DNA of 49,171 nt, from positions 1-49,171 of the forward strand of contig JAPOVF010000123.1 in assembly GCA_026708285.1 (NCBI GenBank), given 5' to 3'. Below are positions 16,421-25,327 of this stretch, one piece after another (the first letter of the stretch is position 1; the number at the start of each line of letters is the position of its first letter). The translations under genes and the position numbers were made by a program. Below the pieces are notes generated by a model, which worked only from the letters and a program-made list of their open reading frames with translations, was not told where the DNA came from and did no database searches. Source of the stretch: Acidobacteriota bacterium. GTDB lineage: Bacteria > Acidobacteriota > Thermoanaerobaculia > Multivoradales > Multivoraceae.

Positions 16421-17514
16421 TTCTCGTCTCCCGTGTCCGTGTCTCGATCCGCCCGCGGCGCCGCCTCGGAGTGAGCCGCCGCTTCCAACTCCTGGACGCG
16501 TCGCTCGAGACCGCGCACTGCGGCACGCATCGCCGGCAGGCGGGACTGTAGCGCGTTCCGCCGGCGCCAGGCAGCGATCGGCATCGCGGGAATACCGGCA
16601 ACCCGCTGCCCCGGCGGCACCTCCTGGAAGACGGCGGACTTGGCGGCGACCTGGACCCCGTCGCCGATCTCGAAGTGACCCGCGACTCCCGCCTGACCCG
16701 CGAGCAGAACACGGTCGCCGATCCGGCTGCTGCCCGAAACCCCCGCCTGCCCGCAGAGAATGCAGCCACTGCCGATCTCGGCGTTGTGGCCCACCTGCAC
16801 CAGGTTGTCGATCTTCGTGCCGCTGCCGACGCGGGTGGTGTCGAACGTCGCGCGGTCGACCGCCGAGTTCGCACCGATCTCCACGTCGTCCTCGATCACG
16901 ACGACGCCGACCTGGGGCAACTTGACCTGGGATGCCGCCGCCCCCTCGGCGAAACCGAATCCGTCCGCTCCGAGCACGACACCCGAGTGGACGATCACCC
17001 GATCGCCGATCCGGCTTCCGTCGTAAACCACCACATGGGGGTGAAGTACCGTGCCCTCTCCGATCCGGCAGCCCCGGCCGATCACGCTATGGGCGCCGAC
17101 AACGGCGCCCGCCGCCACGGTCGACCCGGCGCCGACGACGGCGAAGGCGTCGATCCGGGCGGCGGCGTGGACGCTGGCGGCCGCATCGACGTACGCCGTC
17201 TCATGAACGCCCGGCTCGACCTCGGCCGCGGGGAAGAGTGCCGTCATCAGGTCGGCGAGGGCACGATAGGCGTCCTCACAGAGCAGCAGGTCGGCGCGGA
17301 GACCGTGAAGAGTGTCGGGCGAAAGGTCCTTCGGTACCAGCAACGCGCCGGCACCCGAAGAGCGCGCCCGCTCCCGGTACTTCGGGTTGGTCAGGAAGGA
17401 GAGATCCCGGTCACCGGCGGCCTCCAGCGTGGCGACGCCGTCGATGAGCCGATCCGGATCGCCCACGAGGTCGGCGCCGACCATCGCGGCGAGATCGGCC
17501 AGGCGGTGGGTCAC
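16417..17514 (-). CDS. lpxD: UDP-3-O-(3-hydroxyacyl)glucosamine N-acyltransferase LpxD
   Basis: Third step of lipid A synthesis: it adds the second, N-linked hydroxyacyl chain. The 365-aa protein has the uridine-binding N-terminal domain with [10 protein letters not shown], then the hexapeptide beta-helix core with GADGFGFA and the catalytic His243 in [13 protein letters not shown]. It ends in a helical ACP-recognition segment ([20 protein letters not shown]). The GTG at 17514 is the first in-frame start. Upstream, only 83 nt separate it from the divergent PQQ-propeller gene, so lpxD must be transcribed from a promoter in that gap rather than from ompH as is usual. Confidence 0.96.
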   Translation of the reverse strand: MTHRLADLAAMVGADLVGDPDRLIDGVATLEAAGDRDLSFLTNPKYRERARSSGAGALLVPKDLSPDTLHGLRADLLLCEDAYRALADLMTALFPAAEVEPGVHETAYVDAAASVHAAARIDAFAVVGAGSTVAAGAVVGAHSVIGRGCRIGEGTVLHPHVVVYDGSRIGDRVIVHSGVVLGADGFGFAEGAAASQVKLPQVGVVVIEDDVEIGANSAVDRATFDTTRVGSGTKIDNLVQVGHNAEIGSGCILCGQAGVSGSSRIGDRVLLAGQAGVAGHFEIGDGVQVAAKSAVFQEVPPGQRVAGIPAMPIAAWRRRNALQSRLPAMRAAVRGLERRVQELEAAAHSEAAPRADRDTDTGDEK

Positions 17515-17597
17515 CGGACGAGCCTATCCCGGTGGACGTCGGCCGCGTCGGCGATACGATGCGGCACCCCCTTCGACGACTCTTGGAGGTTCCTTCG

Positions 17598-18956
17598 ATG
17601 GATGCATCGACGACGTCGCGACTCCGCCGCCAGCTTCTGATCCTCACCTGCGCCGCCCTCGCCGTCACCCCGCCGGCCTGGGCGTCCGACAACTGGCCCC
17701 AGTTTCGCGGCCCCGGAATGAACCCGGCGGTCGAGGACAACCCGGATCTCCCGGACCGCTGGAGCCAGACGGAGAACGTCGAGTGGGTGGCCGAGATCCC
17801 CGGTCTCGGCTGGTCGAGTCCCATCGTCTGGGGCGACCGGGTGTTCCTCACCACGGCCGTCGCAGACGGCGAATTCGAGCGTCCGCAGGCCGGACTCTAC
17901 GCCGCGCGCGGGCGCAGCGAACCGCCCCAGGCCATCCATGACTGGCGGGTCTACTGTCTGGATCTCGAAAGCGGCGAGGTCGTCTGGAGCCGCTCCGTCA
18001 AGACCGGGATCCCGGAGTTCGCCCGTCACCAGAAGCAGACGTACGCCTCCGAAACCCCCACGACCGACGGCGACCGGATCTACGCGCGATTCGGCGACCT
18101 CGGTGTCTACGCGTTCACCATGGACGGCGCCTCCGTATGGAGCTTCGACACGCCCCACCGGCCGACGATGTGGGACTACGGCTCCGCCTCTTCGCCCGTA
18201 CTGCACGACGACCTTCTGATCATCCTCTACGACAACGAGGAGGAGTCGTGGATCGCCGGCCTCGACAAGGTCACCGGCGAGCAGCGGTGGCGCACCGACC
18301 GGGCCGAGGTCTCCAGCTGGGCCACGCCCCTCGTGTGGGCCAACGAGGTCCGCACCGAGATCGTGACGAACGGCAAGAACCGCATCCGTTCCTACGGCCT
18401 CGACGGCGAGTTGCTCTGGGAGATGGACGGCCGCATGTCCTGGGCGGCGATCGCGACGCCCTTCGCCGTCGACAACCTGATGTACATCAACTCCGGCTAC
18501 TTCCAGGACCAGCGGCGGCCGGTCTTCGCCATCCGCCCCGGGGCACTCGGCGACATCACGCTCGAGGAGGACGCGACGGAGAGCGAGTTCGTCGCCTGGC
18601 ACCAGCCGAAGGCCGGCAACTACAACACCTCCCCCCTGGTCTACAAGGGCATCTACTACAGCCTCCTGGATCGCGGCTTCTTCGAGGCGTATGACGCGTT
18701 GACCGGCGAACCGGTGTACGGCCGCCAGCGCGTCGCTCCGCGGGGCGGCGCCAGCTTCACCTCATCGCCCTGGGCCTACAACGACCTGGTGTTCGCGCTC
18801 AGCGAGCAGGGCGACACCTACGTGATGAGAGCGGGCTCCGAGTACGAGGTCCTGCACATGAACAGCCTCGACGAGATGGCGATGGCGTCGCCCGCGATCG
18901 TGGGCGACCGGCTGCTGATCCGTACCCGGTCGAAGCTCTACAGCATCCGCGAGTAG
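17598..18956 (+). CDS. Secreted PQQ-type beta-propeller protein
   Basis: A 452-aa protein with a Sec signal (LLILTCAALAVTPPAWAS) and a mature N terminus DNWPQFRGPGMNP, the WPxFRGP opening common in PQQ-like/PQQ_2 propellers of environmental bacteria. Propeller blades show repeated aromatic-Gly strands such as GWSSPIVWGDRVFLTTAV, YGSASSPVLHDDLLIILYD and TGEQRWRTDRAEVSSWATP. No catalytic residues of PQQ alcohol dehydrogenases were seen, so it may be a binding or scaffold propeller. The ATG at 17598 has GGAGG 8 nt upstream. It is the only plus-strand gene between ompH and lpxD, and its stop codon is built from one arm of the inverted repeat at 18949-19064. Confidence 0.85.
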   Translation: MDASTTSRLRRQLLILTCAALAVTPPAWASDNWPQFRGPGMNPAVEDNPDLPDRWSQTENVEWVAEIPGLGWSSPIVWGDRVFLTTAVADGEFERPQAGLYAARGRSEPPQAIHDWRVYCLDLESGEVVWSRSVKTGIPEFARHQKQTYASETPTTDGDRIYARFGDLGVYAFTMDGASVWSFDTPHRPTMWDYGSASSPVLHDDLLIILYDNEEESWIAGLDKVTGEQRWRTDRAEVSSWATPLVWANEVRTEIVTNGKNRIRSYGLDGELLWEMDGRMSWAAIATPFAVDNLMYINSGYFQDQRRPVFAIRPGALGDITLEEDATESEFVAWHQPKAGNYNTSPLVYKGIYYSLLDRGFFEAYDALTGEPVYGRQRVAPRGGASFTSSPWAYNDLVFALSEQGDTYVMRAGSEYEVLHMNSLDEMAMASPAIVGDRLLIRTRSKLYSIRE

Positions 18957-19064
18957 CGCGGCAACTGGGTGCGCCGGCGTTCCCCGCCGGCATGTAGCCG
19001 CGGGTCTTCTGACCCGCGGACAACACGCGCCGCGGAGCGGCGACCTTCTTGCCGCGCTACTCGC
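18949..19064. repeat. 116-bp element bounded by perfect 16-bp inverted repeats, with three internal hairpins
   Basis: The arms gcgagtagcgcggcaa (18949-18964) and ttgccgcgctactcgc (19049-19064) are exact reverse complements. Each arm contains the stop codon of the gene it touches: TAG of the PQQ gene at 18954-18956 and TAG of ompH at 19059-19057. Inside are three further hairpins: 18973-18991 (7-bp stem gccggcg), 18998-19019 (9-bp stem ccgcgggtc, loop ttct) and 19028-19042 (6-bp stem cgccgc). The arrangement could be a bidirectional terminator or a REPIN/MITE-like mobile element that supplied the ends of both genes. Copy number elsewhere is unknown. Confidence 0.75.
18998..19019. terminator. 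Strongest internal hairpin, candidate bidirectional terminator
   Basis: A perfect 9-bp stem, ccgcgggtc/gacccgcgg, with a ttct loop lies between two convergent genes. There is no T-tract on either side, so it is not a standard intrinsic terminator. It would more likely act as a transcript-end stabiliser or a factor-assisted stop. Confidence 0.4.
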
Positions 19065-19608
19065 CGGGTTCAGCCGGCGTCGCCGGATAGGCGGCGTTGT
19101 AGCGCTCGATGATCAGGCTCGTGATGTCGGCGGCATCTGCCGAGTACAGCAGACCGCCCTGGAACTTGTTGAAGATCGCCGTGTAGCCGAATTCCCGGCC
19201 GACCTGGGCGATGATCGGCAGCACTGCCTGCTCGATCTCGCCGAACCTCTCGGCCTGCATCTTCTGCATCTCGCGGTTCGCATCGTCCTGGGAGCGCTGC
19301 AGCCCGATCGTCATGTCCTCGAGCTGCTTTTCCATCTCCGCCAGGCGATCCTCCGCCAGGGTCAGGCGGCCGTCGTTGTACTGCTTCTGCAGTGCCGCCA
19401 ACTGTTCCTGCTGACTCTGGAGTTCAACCTGCTTCTGGTCCCTGAGCCTGGTGAGTTCCTGCACCGCGACCTGGCCGCGAGCCGATTCCTGTAGCAGCCG
19501 CTCGACCTCGATCACCGCGATCTTGCTCTGTGCCAGGACCGGCCCGGAGATCATGGCGACGGCCCCCGCGACAAGGACCGCGCGGGTTCTGAATGTGTTG
19601 AGTTTCAT
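19057..19608 (-). CDS. skp: OmpH/Skp-family periplasmic chaperone
   Basis: Skp/OmpH trimers hold unfolded outer membrane proteins in the periplasm for BamA. The 183-aa protein has a Sec signal ending in PVLAQ and the conserved start SKIAVIEVERLLQESARGQ. A long coiled-coil (LTRLRDQKQVELQSQQEQL to MQKMQAERFGEIEQA) follows, and the end is YTAIFNKFQGGLLYSADAADIT. A GGAG ribosome site lies 8 nt before the ATG. It follows bamA by 29 nt, the usual order. Its last codons form one arm of the inverted repeat at 18949-19064. Confidence 0.93.
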   Translation of the reverse strand: MKLNTFRTRAVLVAGAVAMISGPVLAQSKIAVIEVERLLQESARGQVAVQELTRLRDQKQVELQSQQEQLAALQKQYNDGRLTLAEDRLAEMEKQLEDMTIGLQRSQDDANREMQKMQAERFGEIEQAVLPIIAQVGREFGYTAIFNKFQGGLLYSADAADITSLIIERYNAAYPATPAEPGE

Positions 19609-19637
19609 GGGGTGTTCTCCGTTGGCAGCCAGGAACC

Positions 19638-22097
19638 CTAGAAGCTGGTCCCGATGCTGAAGTCGAAGCTGTCGAAGCGCTCGCGGTCGAAACCGCCGAG
19701 GTCGGGGAGAGGATTCAGGTTCGTAGCGTAGATGAACCGGAGCGGCGCGCCAAGAATCGGCACATTGACCCGCAGCTCGATGCCGGCCGACATCCTCATG
19801 TGGCTGAAGTCCACATCCTGATCGTCGCCGTACACGTTACCCGCATCGACGAAGGCGACCACCCGGAACGGGCCGTTGACCAGGGTGTGGTGCTCCAGGT
19901 TGATCACGACGCTCTTGTTGCCTCCCTGCGGGAAGCCGTTCGCATCGAGCAGCGTGCGCCCGGTTTCCGGATCGCGCACCCAGATCGACCTGAAGGCGAA
20001 GCCCCTGAGGCTGTTCTCCCCGCCGAGCAGGTAGCGGTCGAGGAAGAACAGCTGACGGAGATTTCCCTCGTTGTCATTGCCGAAGGGCTGGATGTAGCCG
20101 AGCTGGACGTTCGCCCTGGCCACGGTGCGCCACGCTCCCATGGTCACGGGTGTCGTGATCGCGGCCGTCAACGAGGGCCGGATGAAGAAGGACTCGCCGC
20201 CCAGCGGCCCACCGGCGTACTCGAGCGACGCGATGAGGCGCTTGCCCCTGATCGGCTCCAGCCGGTTGTTGTGGCTGTCGAACTGGTACGTCGCGGTGAT
20301 CGAGCGGCGATTGAACTCGAACAGGTGTTCGACCGTGTCGCTCGTCGTTTCGTCCCGCTCCTCCGGATCCTGGAAGAAGTAGAAGGTCTGGGACTGGTAG
20401 CTCTCGATGTCCATGTTGCTGTACGCCAACTGGACGAGTTCCCACCGGCGGAACGACCGCCCGAACGAGATGACGCCGCCCGCCTCCTTGCTGCGGTAGC
20501 GCTGGTCGATCAGGAGATCGAAGTCCGTGTCGCGATTGAACAACTGGATGCCGAAGTTCTGCGGCCGGTCCTTGACCCACGGCATGTAGTACGAGACATC
20601 GAAGATGTCACGGTAGCGGCCGGTCTGAATCGACACACCGACGGTTTCGCCCCGGCCCAGGAAGTTGCGGGTACGCAGCGCCGACTGGACGAAGAAACCG
20701 TCCAGTTCGCTGTAGCCGCCGCCGAACTGGACTTCGGTCTGGCCCGTTTCCGTCCCCTTGACGATGAGATCGACCTCCTGGTCGTCGCTGTTGTAGCTCA
20801 CTTCCACGGGGTCGGCCTCATTGACCACGTAGTACTCGAGCTGGCTGAGCCGCAGCAGGCTTGTCTGGAGCATTCCCGAGTTGAAGACGTCGCCTTCCTT
20901 CAGCAGCATCTGGCGCCGGAGAACCCGGTCACGCGTCCGGTCGTTGCCGGTGAACTCGAGCCGTCCGACCCTGAACTGGTCGTTCTCCTCGATCGTGACC
21001 AGCACGTCCGCCACCAGATCGGCCTGTTCGATGATCTCCATCTTCACGTCCGCGAAGATGTAACCGCTGTTGCGGTAGAGCTCTCCGATCTGCTCGACGC
21101 CCTCGTCGATCAGGTCGGAACGCAGCCAGCCGCCCTTCGGCTCCTTGAACGCCCTGAGCAGCAGCGCTTCCGGCAGCACGTCGGCGCCTTCCACGGTGAC
21201 CTGTCCGAGCTTCCAGCGCGGCCCCTCCTCGACCGGCACGACCAGGGAGAGCTGCCTCTTGCGGTCCTCGAGCCGCTCCGCGTTCGGCTTGCGCTCGATC
21301 ACGTCGAGCTCGGGCTCGCCCACCTCGACATCCTTGTAGCCGAAGCGGCGGTAGAGGTCCTTGACCTTGTCCAGATCCTCCTCGACGGTGGCGGAGTTGA
21401 AGACGTCGCGCTTGCGAATCCGGGTCAGCAGGTTCGACTTCTTCGTCTTCTCCATCTGGCGGCGCAGCTTGCCCGCCGAGAACACCTCGTTGCCCTCGAA
21501 GTCGACCTGGCCGATCTTGACCCGTCCACCCTCGTCAACCGTGATGAGAACACGCTTCTCGCCAAGGCCCGCGTCCTGTACGTCGACGTGGATCCCGGCG
21601 AAGCGGAACCCCCGCTCCTCATAGAGCTTCTTGATCGCCTGCTCGAGGCGCGCCAGTTCGCCGAGGTCGAGCGGCAGATCCTCGTAGACCGAGATGCGCT
21701 CCCGATCCGTCATGTCGCCGATGTCGCTGCGCTTCAGCTTCTTCAGCCCCTCGTAGTCGAGCGAGGTCAGCAGCGGCCGCTCGGTGATCGTCACCTGCAC
21801 CCCCACGCCGTCACCCTCCGCCTCGGCCGCGATGGAGATGTCGTCGATCAGCTCACGTCCCCAGAGTTCGTTGATCCGATCGTTCAGGCGCCCCGGGTCC
21901 CATGGCTTGCCCGGCTCCAGATCCAGGTAGTAGCTCAGGCTTTCTTCACTCAGCGTCTCGACGCCGGTGTACTCGACCGACACGATCGGCCGACCGACGA
22001 GGAGTTGAGCGGCGGCCGGCGACACCGCCAGGAGCACGGCCAGAAGCGTCCCCATCCCCGCGAGAACGGTGCAGCGGCTTCGATCAGGATTCGGCAA
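19638..22097 (-). CDS. bamA: Outer membrane protein assembly factor BamA
   Basis: Core of the BAM complex that inserts beta-barrel proteins in the outer membrane. The 819-aa precursor has a signal peptide, a POTRA series of about five repeats (for example VKIGQVDFEGNEVFSAGKLR and FRVGRLEFTGNDRTRDRVLR) and a C-terminal 16-strand barrel. The barrel shows the conserved LRGF motif (GGENSLRGFAFRS) and ends in a Phe-terminated strand (DFSIGTSF). The start is TTG at 22097, backed by AGGAGGA about 7 nt upstream and by the basic n-region it adds to the signal. An ATG 14 codons later would leave the signal without positive charge. The TTG lies inside the clpC end, an overlap of 14 nt. Confidence 0.95.
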   Translation of the reverse strand: MPNPDRSRCTVLAGMGTLLAVLLAVSPAAAQLLVGRPIVSVEYTGVETLSEESLSYYLDLEPGKPWDPGRLNDRINELWGRELIDDISIAAEAEGDGVGVQVTITERPLLTSLDYEGLKKLKRSDIGDMTDRERISVYEDLPLDLGELARLEQAIKKLYEERGFRFAGIHVDVQDAGLGEKRVLITVDEGGRVKIGQVDFEGNEVFSAGKLRRQMEKTKKSNLLTRIRKRDVFNSATVEEDLDKVKDLYRRFGYKDVEVGEPELDVIERKPNAERLEDRKRQLSLVVPVEEGPRWKLGQVTVEGADVLPEALLLRAFKEPKGGWLRSDLIDEGVEQIGELYRNSGYIFADVKMEIIEQADLVADVLVTIEENDQFRVGRLEFTGNDRTRDRVLRRQMLLKEGDVFNSGMLQTSLLRLSQLEYYVVNEADPVEVSYNSDDQEVDLIVKGTETGQTEVQFGGGYSELDGFFVQSALRTRNFLGRGETVGVSIQTGRYRDIFDVSYYMPWVKDRPQNFGIQLFNRDTDFDLLIDQRYRSKEAGGVISFGRSFRRWELVQLAYSNMDIESYQSQTFYFFQDPEERDETTSDTVEHLFEFNRRSITATYQFDSHNNRLEPIRGKRLIASLEYAGGPLGGESFFIRPSLTAAITTPVTMGAWRTVARANVQLGYIQPFGNDNEGNLRQLFFLDRYLLGGENSLRGFAFRSIWVRDPETGRTLLDANGFPQGGNKSVVINLEHHTLVNGPFRVVAFVDAGNVYGDDQDVDFSHMRMSAGIELRVNVPILGAPLRFIYATNLNPLPDLGGFDRERFDSFDFSIGTSF

Positions 22098-24600
22098 GGG
22101 CAGGTTCCTCCTCGCGGGCTGCTGAATGTGTGGCGCCGACGGGGGCTTCGTCCCCGACGACCTGCGGGGTTACCTCTTCCAGGACCAGCTCCCTCTCGGC
22201 CAGCGAGCCCTCTCCGTTGGCGGCGGGCGCCGCCAGATCGACCCTGATCCGATGAATCCTGGCGCCCGTACGCTGGATCAGCAGGTCGGAAACGGCATCC
22301 TGGACGTGGCGCTGGATCGTGCGGCGGAGCGGCCGGGCGCCGGTCGACGGGTCGACTCCAGCCTGCTCCAGCAGCCATTCGCACGCCGCGGGAGTCACAT
22401 CGACCGCCAGACCCCGCTCGGCGAGTGTCTCGTTGACGTCCGAGAGCAGCAGATCGACGATCGCGCGCAGCTCGTCCCGCCCCAGCGGATTGAACACGAT
22501 CGTCTCGTCGATCCGATTGATGAACTCGGGACTGAACGACCGCTGAAGCTCGGAAAGCGTCTCCTCACGTACCCCGGCGAAGTCATCGTCCGAGGAGCCG
22601 CCGAAGCCCATCCGACCTCCCTTGAGCACCAGCTTGCTCCCGAGGTTCGACGTCAGGAGCACCAGCGAGTGGCGGAAGTCGACATGGTTGCCGTAGGCGT
22701 CCGTCAGCGTCCCCTCCTCCAGAATCTGCAGCAGCAGGCCCGCGATGTCCGGGTGCGCCTTCTCGATCTCGTCGAAGAGAATCAGCGAGTACGGCTGGCG
22801 CCGCACCCGCTCGGTCAACTGGCCGCCCTCCTCGTAACCGACATAGCCCGGCGGAGAGCCGATCAGCTTGGACGCCGCGTACTTCTCCATGTACTCGCTC
22901 ATGTCGAATCGGAGCAGCGCGTTCTGACTGCCGAACAGGAACTCGGCCAGGCGGCGCGCCACCTCGGTCTTCCCAACGCCGCTGGGGCCCAGGAAGATGA
23001 ACGAGCCCACCGGACGCCGGGGATCGGAGACGCCGAGCCGCGACCTGCGGATGGCGCGGCTGATCGCGCGGATCGCCCGCTCCTGGCCCACGATCCGCTT
23101 GCGCAGCGCCTCCTCCATGTTCATCAGACGCTCCGCCTCGTCGCTGCGCAGAGCCGCCACCGGCACGCCGGTCCAGGAGGCGATCACCTCCTCCACATCC
23201 TGCGCTGTGACGACGAGATCATGGGCGCCCTCGTCATGCAACCGCTGCATGCTCTCAAGATCTTCCCGAAGCTCGATCTCGCGCTCCCGGTAGCGGACCG
23301 CGCGGTCGAAGTCCTTGTCGGAAACCGCCGCCTTCATCTCGGCCACGACCTGCCGGATCTCCGTTTCGATCCGGCGCGTCTGCCGCGTATCTCTCACCCG
23401 GCGCAGCTTGACCCGGGCGCCGGCCTCGTCCATCACGTCGATCGACTTGTCCGGCTGGTAGCGGTCGGGGATGTAGCGGTTCGACCCGGCCACGGCGGCC
23501 CGCAGAGCGCCGTCCTCGTAGGCCACCTTGTGGAACCCCTGGTAGCGCTCCTTGAGCCCCACCAGGATGTCGTACGTCTCGTCGGCCGTCGGCGGCTGGA
23601 CCTGGATCGCCTGGAAGCGTCGCAGCAGGGAACGGTCCTTCTCGATGTAGCGGCGGTACTCGCGCTGCGTCGTGGCGCCGATGCAGGCGATGTCGCCCCG
23701 CGACAGCGCCGGCTTGAGAATGTTCGCCGCGTCGAGCGATCCCTCTGCCGAGCCCGCCCCGACCAGGGCGTGAATCTCGTCGATGAAGACGAGGATGTCC
23801 TCGCCTTCCTCCAACTCCTTGAGGATGCCCTTCAGGCGTTCCTCGAACTGGCCCCGGTACTTCGTGCCGGCCACGATCAGCGACAGGTCGAGGGCGACGA
23901 TGCGCTTGGTCGCCAGGAACCTCGGCACCCGCCCCAGCACGACACGCTGAGCCAGGCCCTCGACGATGGCCGTCTTGCCCACTCCCGGCTCGCCGAGGAG
24001 GATCGGGTTGTTCTTCGTGCGCCGGGCGAGGATCTGGACGATCCGTCCGACCTCCTCGTCACGGCCGATGAGGGGGTCGAACTGATCCTGCTGGGCTAAC
24101 GCGGTCAGGTCGCGGCCGAACTCGCTGAGGAAGGGCAACTCCTGTTTCCCACGCCGGTTGGCGCGCTCCCGCGCCACCTGCGCCACCTCCTCGCGCACCG
24201 TCGCGACGTCGAACCCGTACTGAACCAGGATGCGCTGCGCCAGACAACCTTCGACCCGCAGCACGCCGATCAGCAGGTGCTCGGAACCGACCGAAGAGTG
24301 GACCATGCTCTCGGCTTCGTGCGATGCATACGCGAGGATCTTCTTCGATTCCTCCGAGAGCGGCAGCTCCGCGGTCGACGAGATGCGCTCGACGAACACG
24401 CGCTCTCCCTCGATCTCGCGCCGGAGATCTTCCGGCTTGATCTCGAGCCGCTGGAGCAGCTCGGTGATCGAGTCCTCGCCCTCCCGGAGGATGCCGAGGA
24501 GGATGTGCTCCGACTCGATGACCCGGCTGCCCAGCTTGCTCGCCTCGTAGCGAGCGAAGAAGAGCGCCCGGCGCGCTTTCTCGTTGTACTTCTCGAACAC
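22084..24600 (-). CDS. clpC: ATP-dependent Clp protease ATP-binding subunit ClpC
   Basis: AAA+ unfoldase that feeds ClpP. The 838-aa protein has the Clp N-domain double repeat (residues 1-145), the D1 Walker A GEPGVGKT at 203-210, a coiled middle domain with the UVR-like [20 protein letters not shown], and the D2 Walker A GPSGVGKT near 538. A ClpP-interaction loop (ILKGG or VGF type) is not obvious beyond [10 protein letters not shown]. The C-terminal tail of about 50 residues is acidic and low in complexity. The start is GTG at 24600. It sits between lolD and bamA on the same strand, an unusual place, and its stop overlaps the bamA start. No clpP is in the window. Confidence 0.95.
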   Translation of the reverse strand: MFEKYNEKARRALFFARYEASKLGSRVIESEHILLGILREGEDSITELLQRLEIKPEDLRREIEGERVFVERISSTAELPLSEESKKILAYASHEAESMVHSSVGSEHLLIGVLRVEGCLAQRILVQYGFDVATVREEVAQVARERANRRGKQELPFLSEFGRDLTALAQQDQFDPLIGRDEEVGRIVQILARRTKNNPILLGEPGVGKTAIVEGLAQRVVLGRVPRFLATKRIVALDLSLIVAGTKYRGQFEERLKGILKELEEGEDILVFIDEIHALVGAGSAEGSLDAANILKPALSRGDIACIGATTQREYRRYIEKDRSLLRRFQAIQVQPPTADETYDILVGLKERYQGFHKVAYEDGALRAAVAGSNRYIPDRYQPDKSIDVMDEAGARVKLRRVRDTRQTRRIETEIRQVVAEMKAAVSDKDFDRAVRYREREIELREDLESMQRLHDEGAHDLVVTAQDVEEVIASWTGVPVAALRSDEAERLMNMEEALRKRIVGQERAIRAISRAIRRSRLGVSDPRRPVGSFIFLGPSGVGKTEVARRLAEFLFGSQNALLRFDMSEYMEKYAASKLIGSPPGYVGYEEGGQLTERVRRQPYSLILFDEIEKAHPDIAGLLLQILEEGTLTDAYGNHVDFRHSLVLLTSNLGSKLVLKGGRMGFGGSSDDDFAGVREETLSELQRSFSPEFINRIDETIVFNPLGRDELRAIVDLLLSDVNETLAERGLAVDVTPAACEWLLEQAGVDPSTGARPLRRTIQRHVQDAVSDLLIQRTGARIHRIRVDLAAPAANGEGSLAERELVLEEVTPQVVGDEAPVGATHSAAREEEPALAES

Positions 24601-24658
24601 GGACGTTGCTCCCGGCGCCGCGCGCCAGCCTCTACCGGCAGTCTATCGACGCAGTCCT

Positions 24659-25327
24659 CTAGGCGGGTGTCAACCTTCCCCCATCCAGACGCAGCACGCT
24701 GCCGCAGCGACGCGCCACCTCCGGGTTGTGCGTCACCAGCACCATGGTCGTTCCTCGACGGCGCCTAAGGCCGGCGAGCAGTTCCAGTACCTGCTCGCCG
24801 CTGGCCGCGTCCAGGTTGCCGGTCGGTTCATCGGCAAGCAGCACCGGCGGCTCGAGCACCAGCGCGCGGCAGATCGCCACACGCTGCCGCTCACCGCCGG
24901 ATAGCTGCTGGGGAAAGTCGGCGGCGCGATCCCTGAGCCCGACCTGGTCGAGCAGTTCCAGCCCGTCGGCCAGAAGCGACGCCGCGGAACGGCCCGCGAT
25001 CCGTCCCGGCATGATCACGTTCTCGATCGCCGTGAAGTCGGGCAGCAACTGGTGGAACTGGAACACGAAGCCGAGGGAGCGGTTCCGGAACCCGGCCAGC
25101 GCCGCCGGCCTGGAGGCGGAGACGTCCACGCCGTCGATACGGACCGTCCCGGCGTCGGCCGTATCGAGTGCGCCGAGGATGTTCAACAGGGTCGACTTCC
25201 CCGAGCCCGAGGGTCCGACGATGGCAACCGTACCGCCGGGGGCGAGTTCGAGATCGACGCCGCGTAGCACCTGACGCCGGACTTCGCCGTCGCGGTAGGC
25301 CTTGGTGACTCCGGACACGGAGATCAT
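24659..25327 (-). CDS. lolD: Lipoprotein-releasing ABC transporter ATP-binding protein LolD
   Basis: ATPase of the LolCDE complex that extracts lipoproteins from the inner membrane. The 222-aa protein has Walker A GPSGSGKST at 38-46, Q-loop region GFVFQFHQLLPDFTAIENV, signature LSGGERQRVAICRAL and Walker B VLLADEPTGNLD. The phrase FQFHQLLPDFTAIENV is characteristic of the LolD/MacB group. The ATG at 25327 overlaps the permease stop by 4 nt, so the two are translationally coupled. The partner and the nearby bamA/skp genes support the Lol assignment over other MacB-like exporters. Confidence 0.92.
   Translation of the reverse strand: MISVSGVTKAYRDGEVRRQVLRGVDLELAPGGTVAIVGPSGSGKSTLLNILGALDTADAGTVRIDGVDVSASRPAALAGFRNRSLGFVFQFHQLLPDFTAIENVIMPGRIAGRSAASLLADGLELLDQVGLRDRAADFPQQLSGGERQRVAICRALVLEPPVLLADEPTGNLDAASGEQVLELLAGLRRRRGTTMVLVTHNPEVARRCGSVLRLDGGRLTPA

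Noticed and set aside
19800..22247. A plus-strand open frame of over 800 codons antisense to bamA
   Set aside because: BamA on the minus strand is unmistakable, and the antisense product has no family features.
22126..24099. A plus-strand open frame of over 650 codons antisense to clpC
   Set aside because: ClpC is certain on the other strand; the antisense product is compositionally biased.
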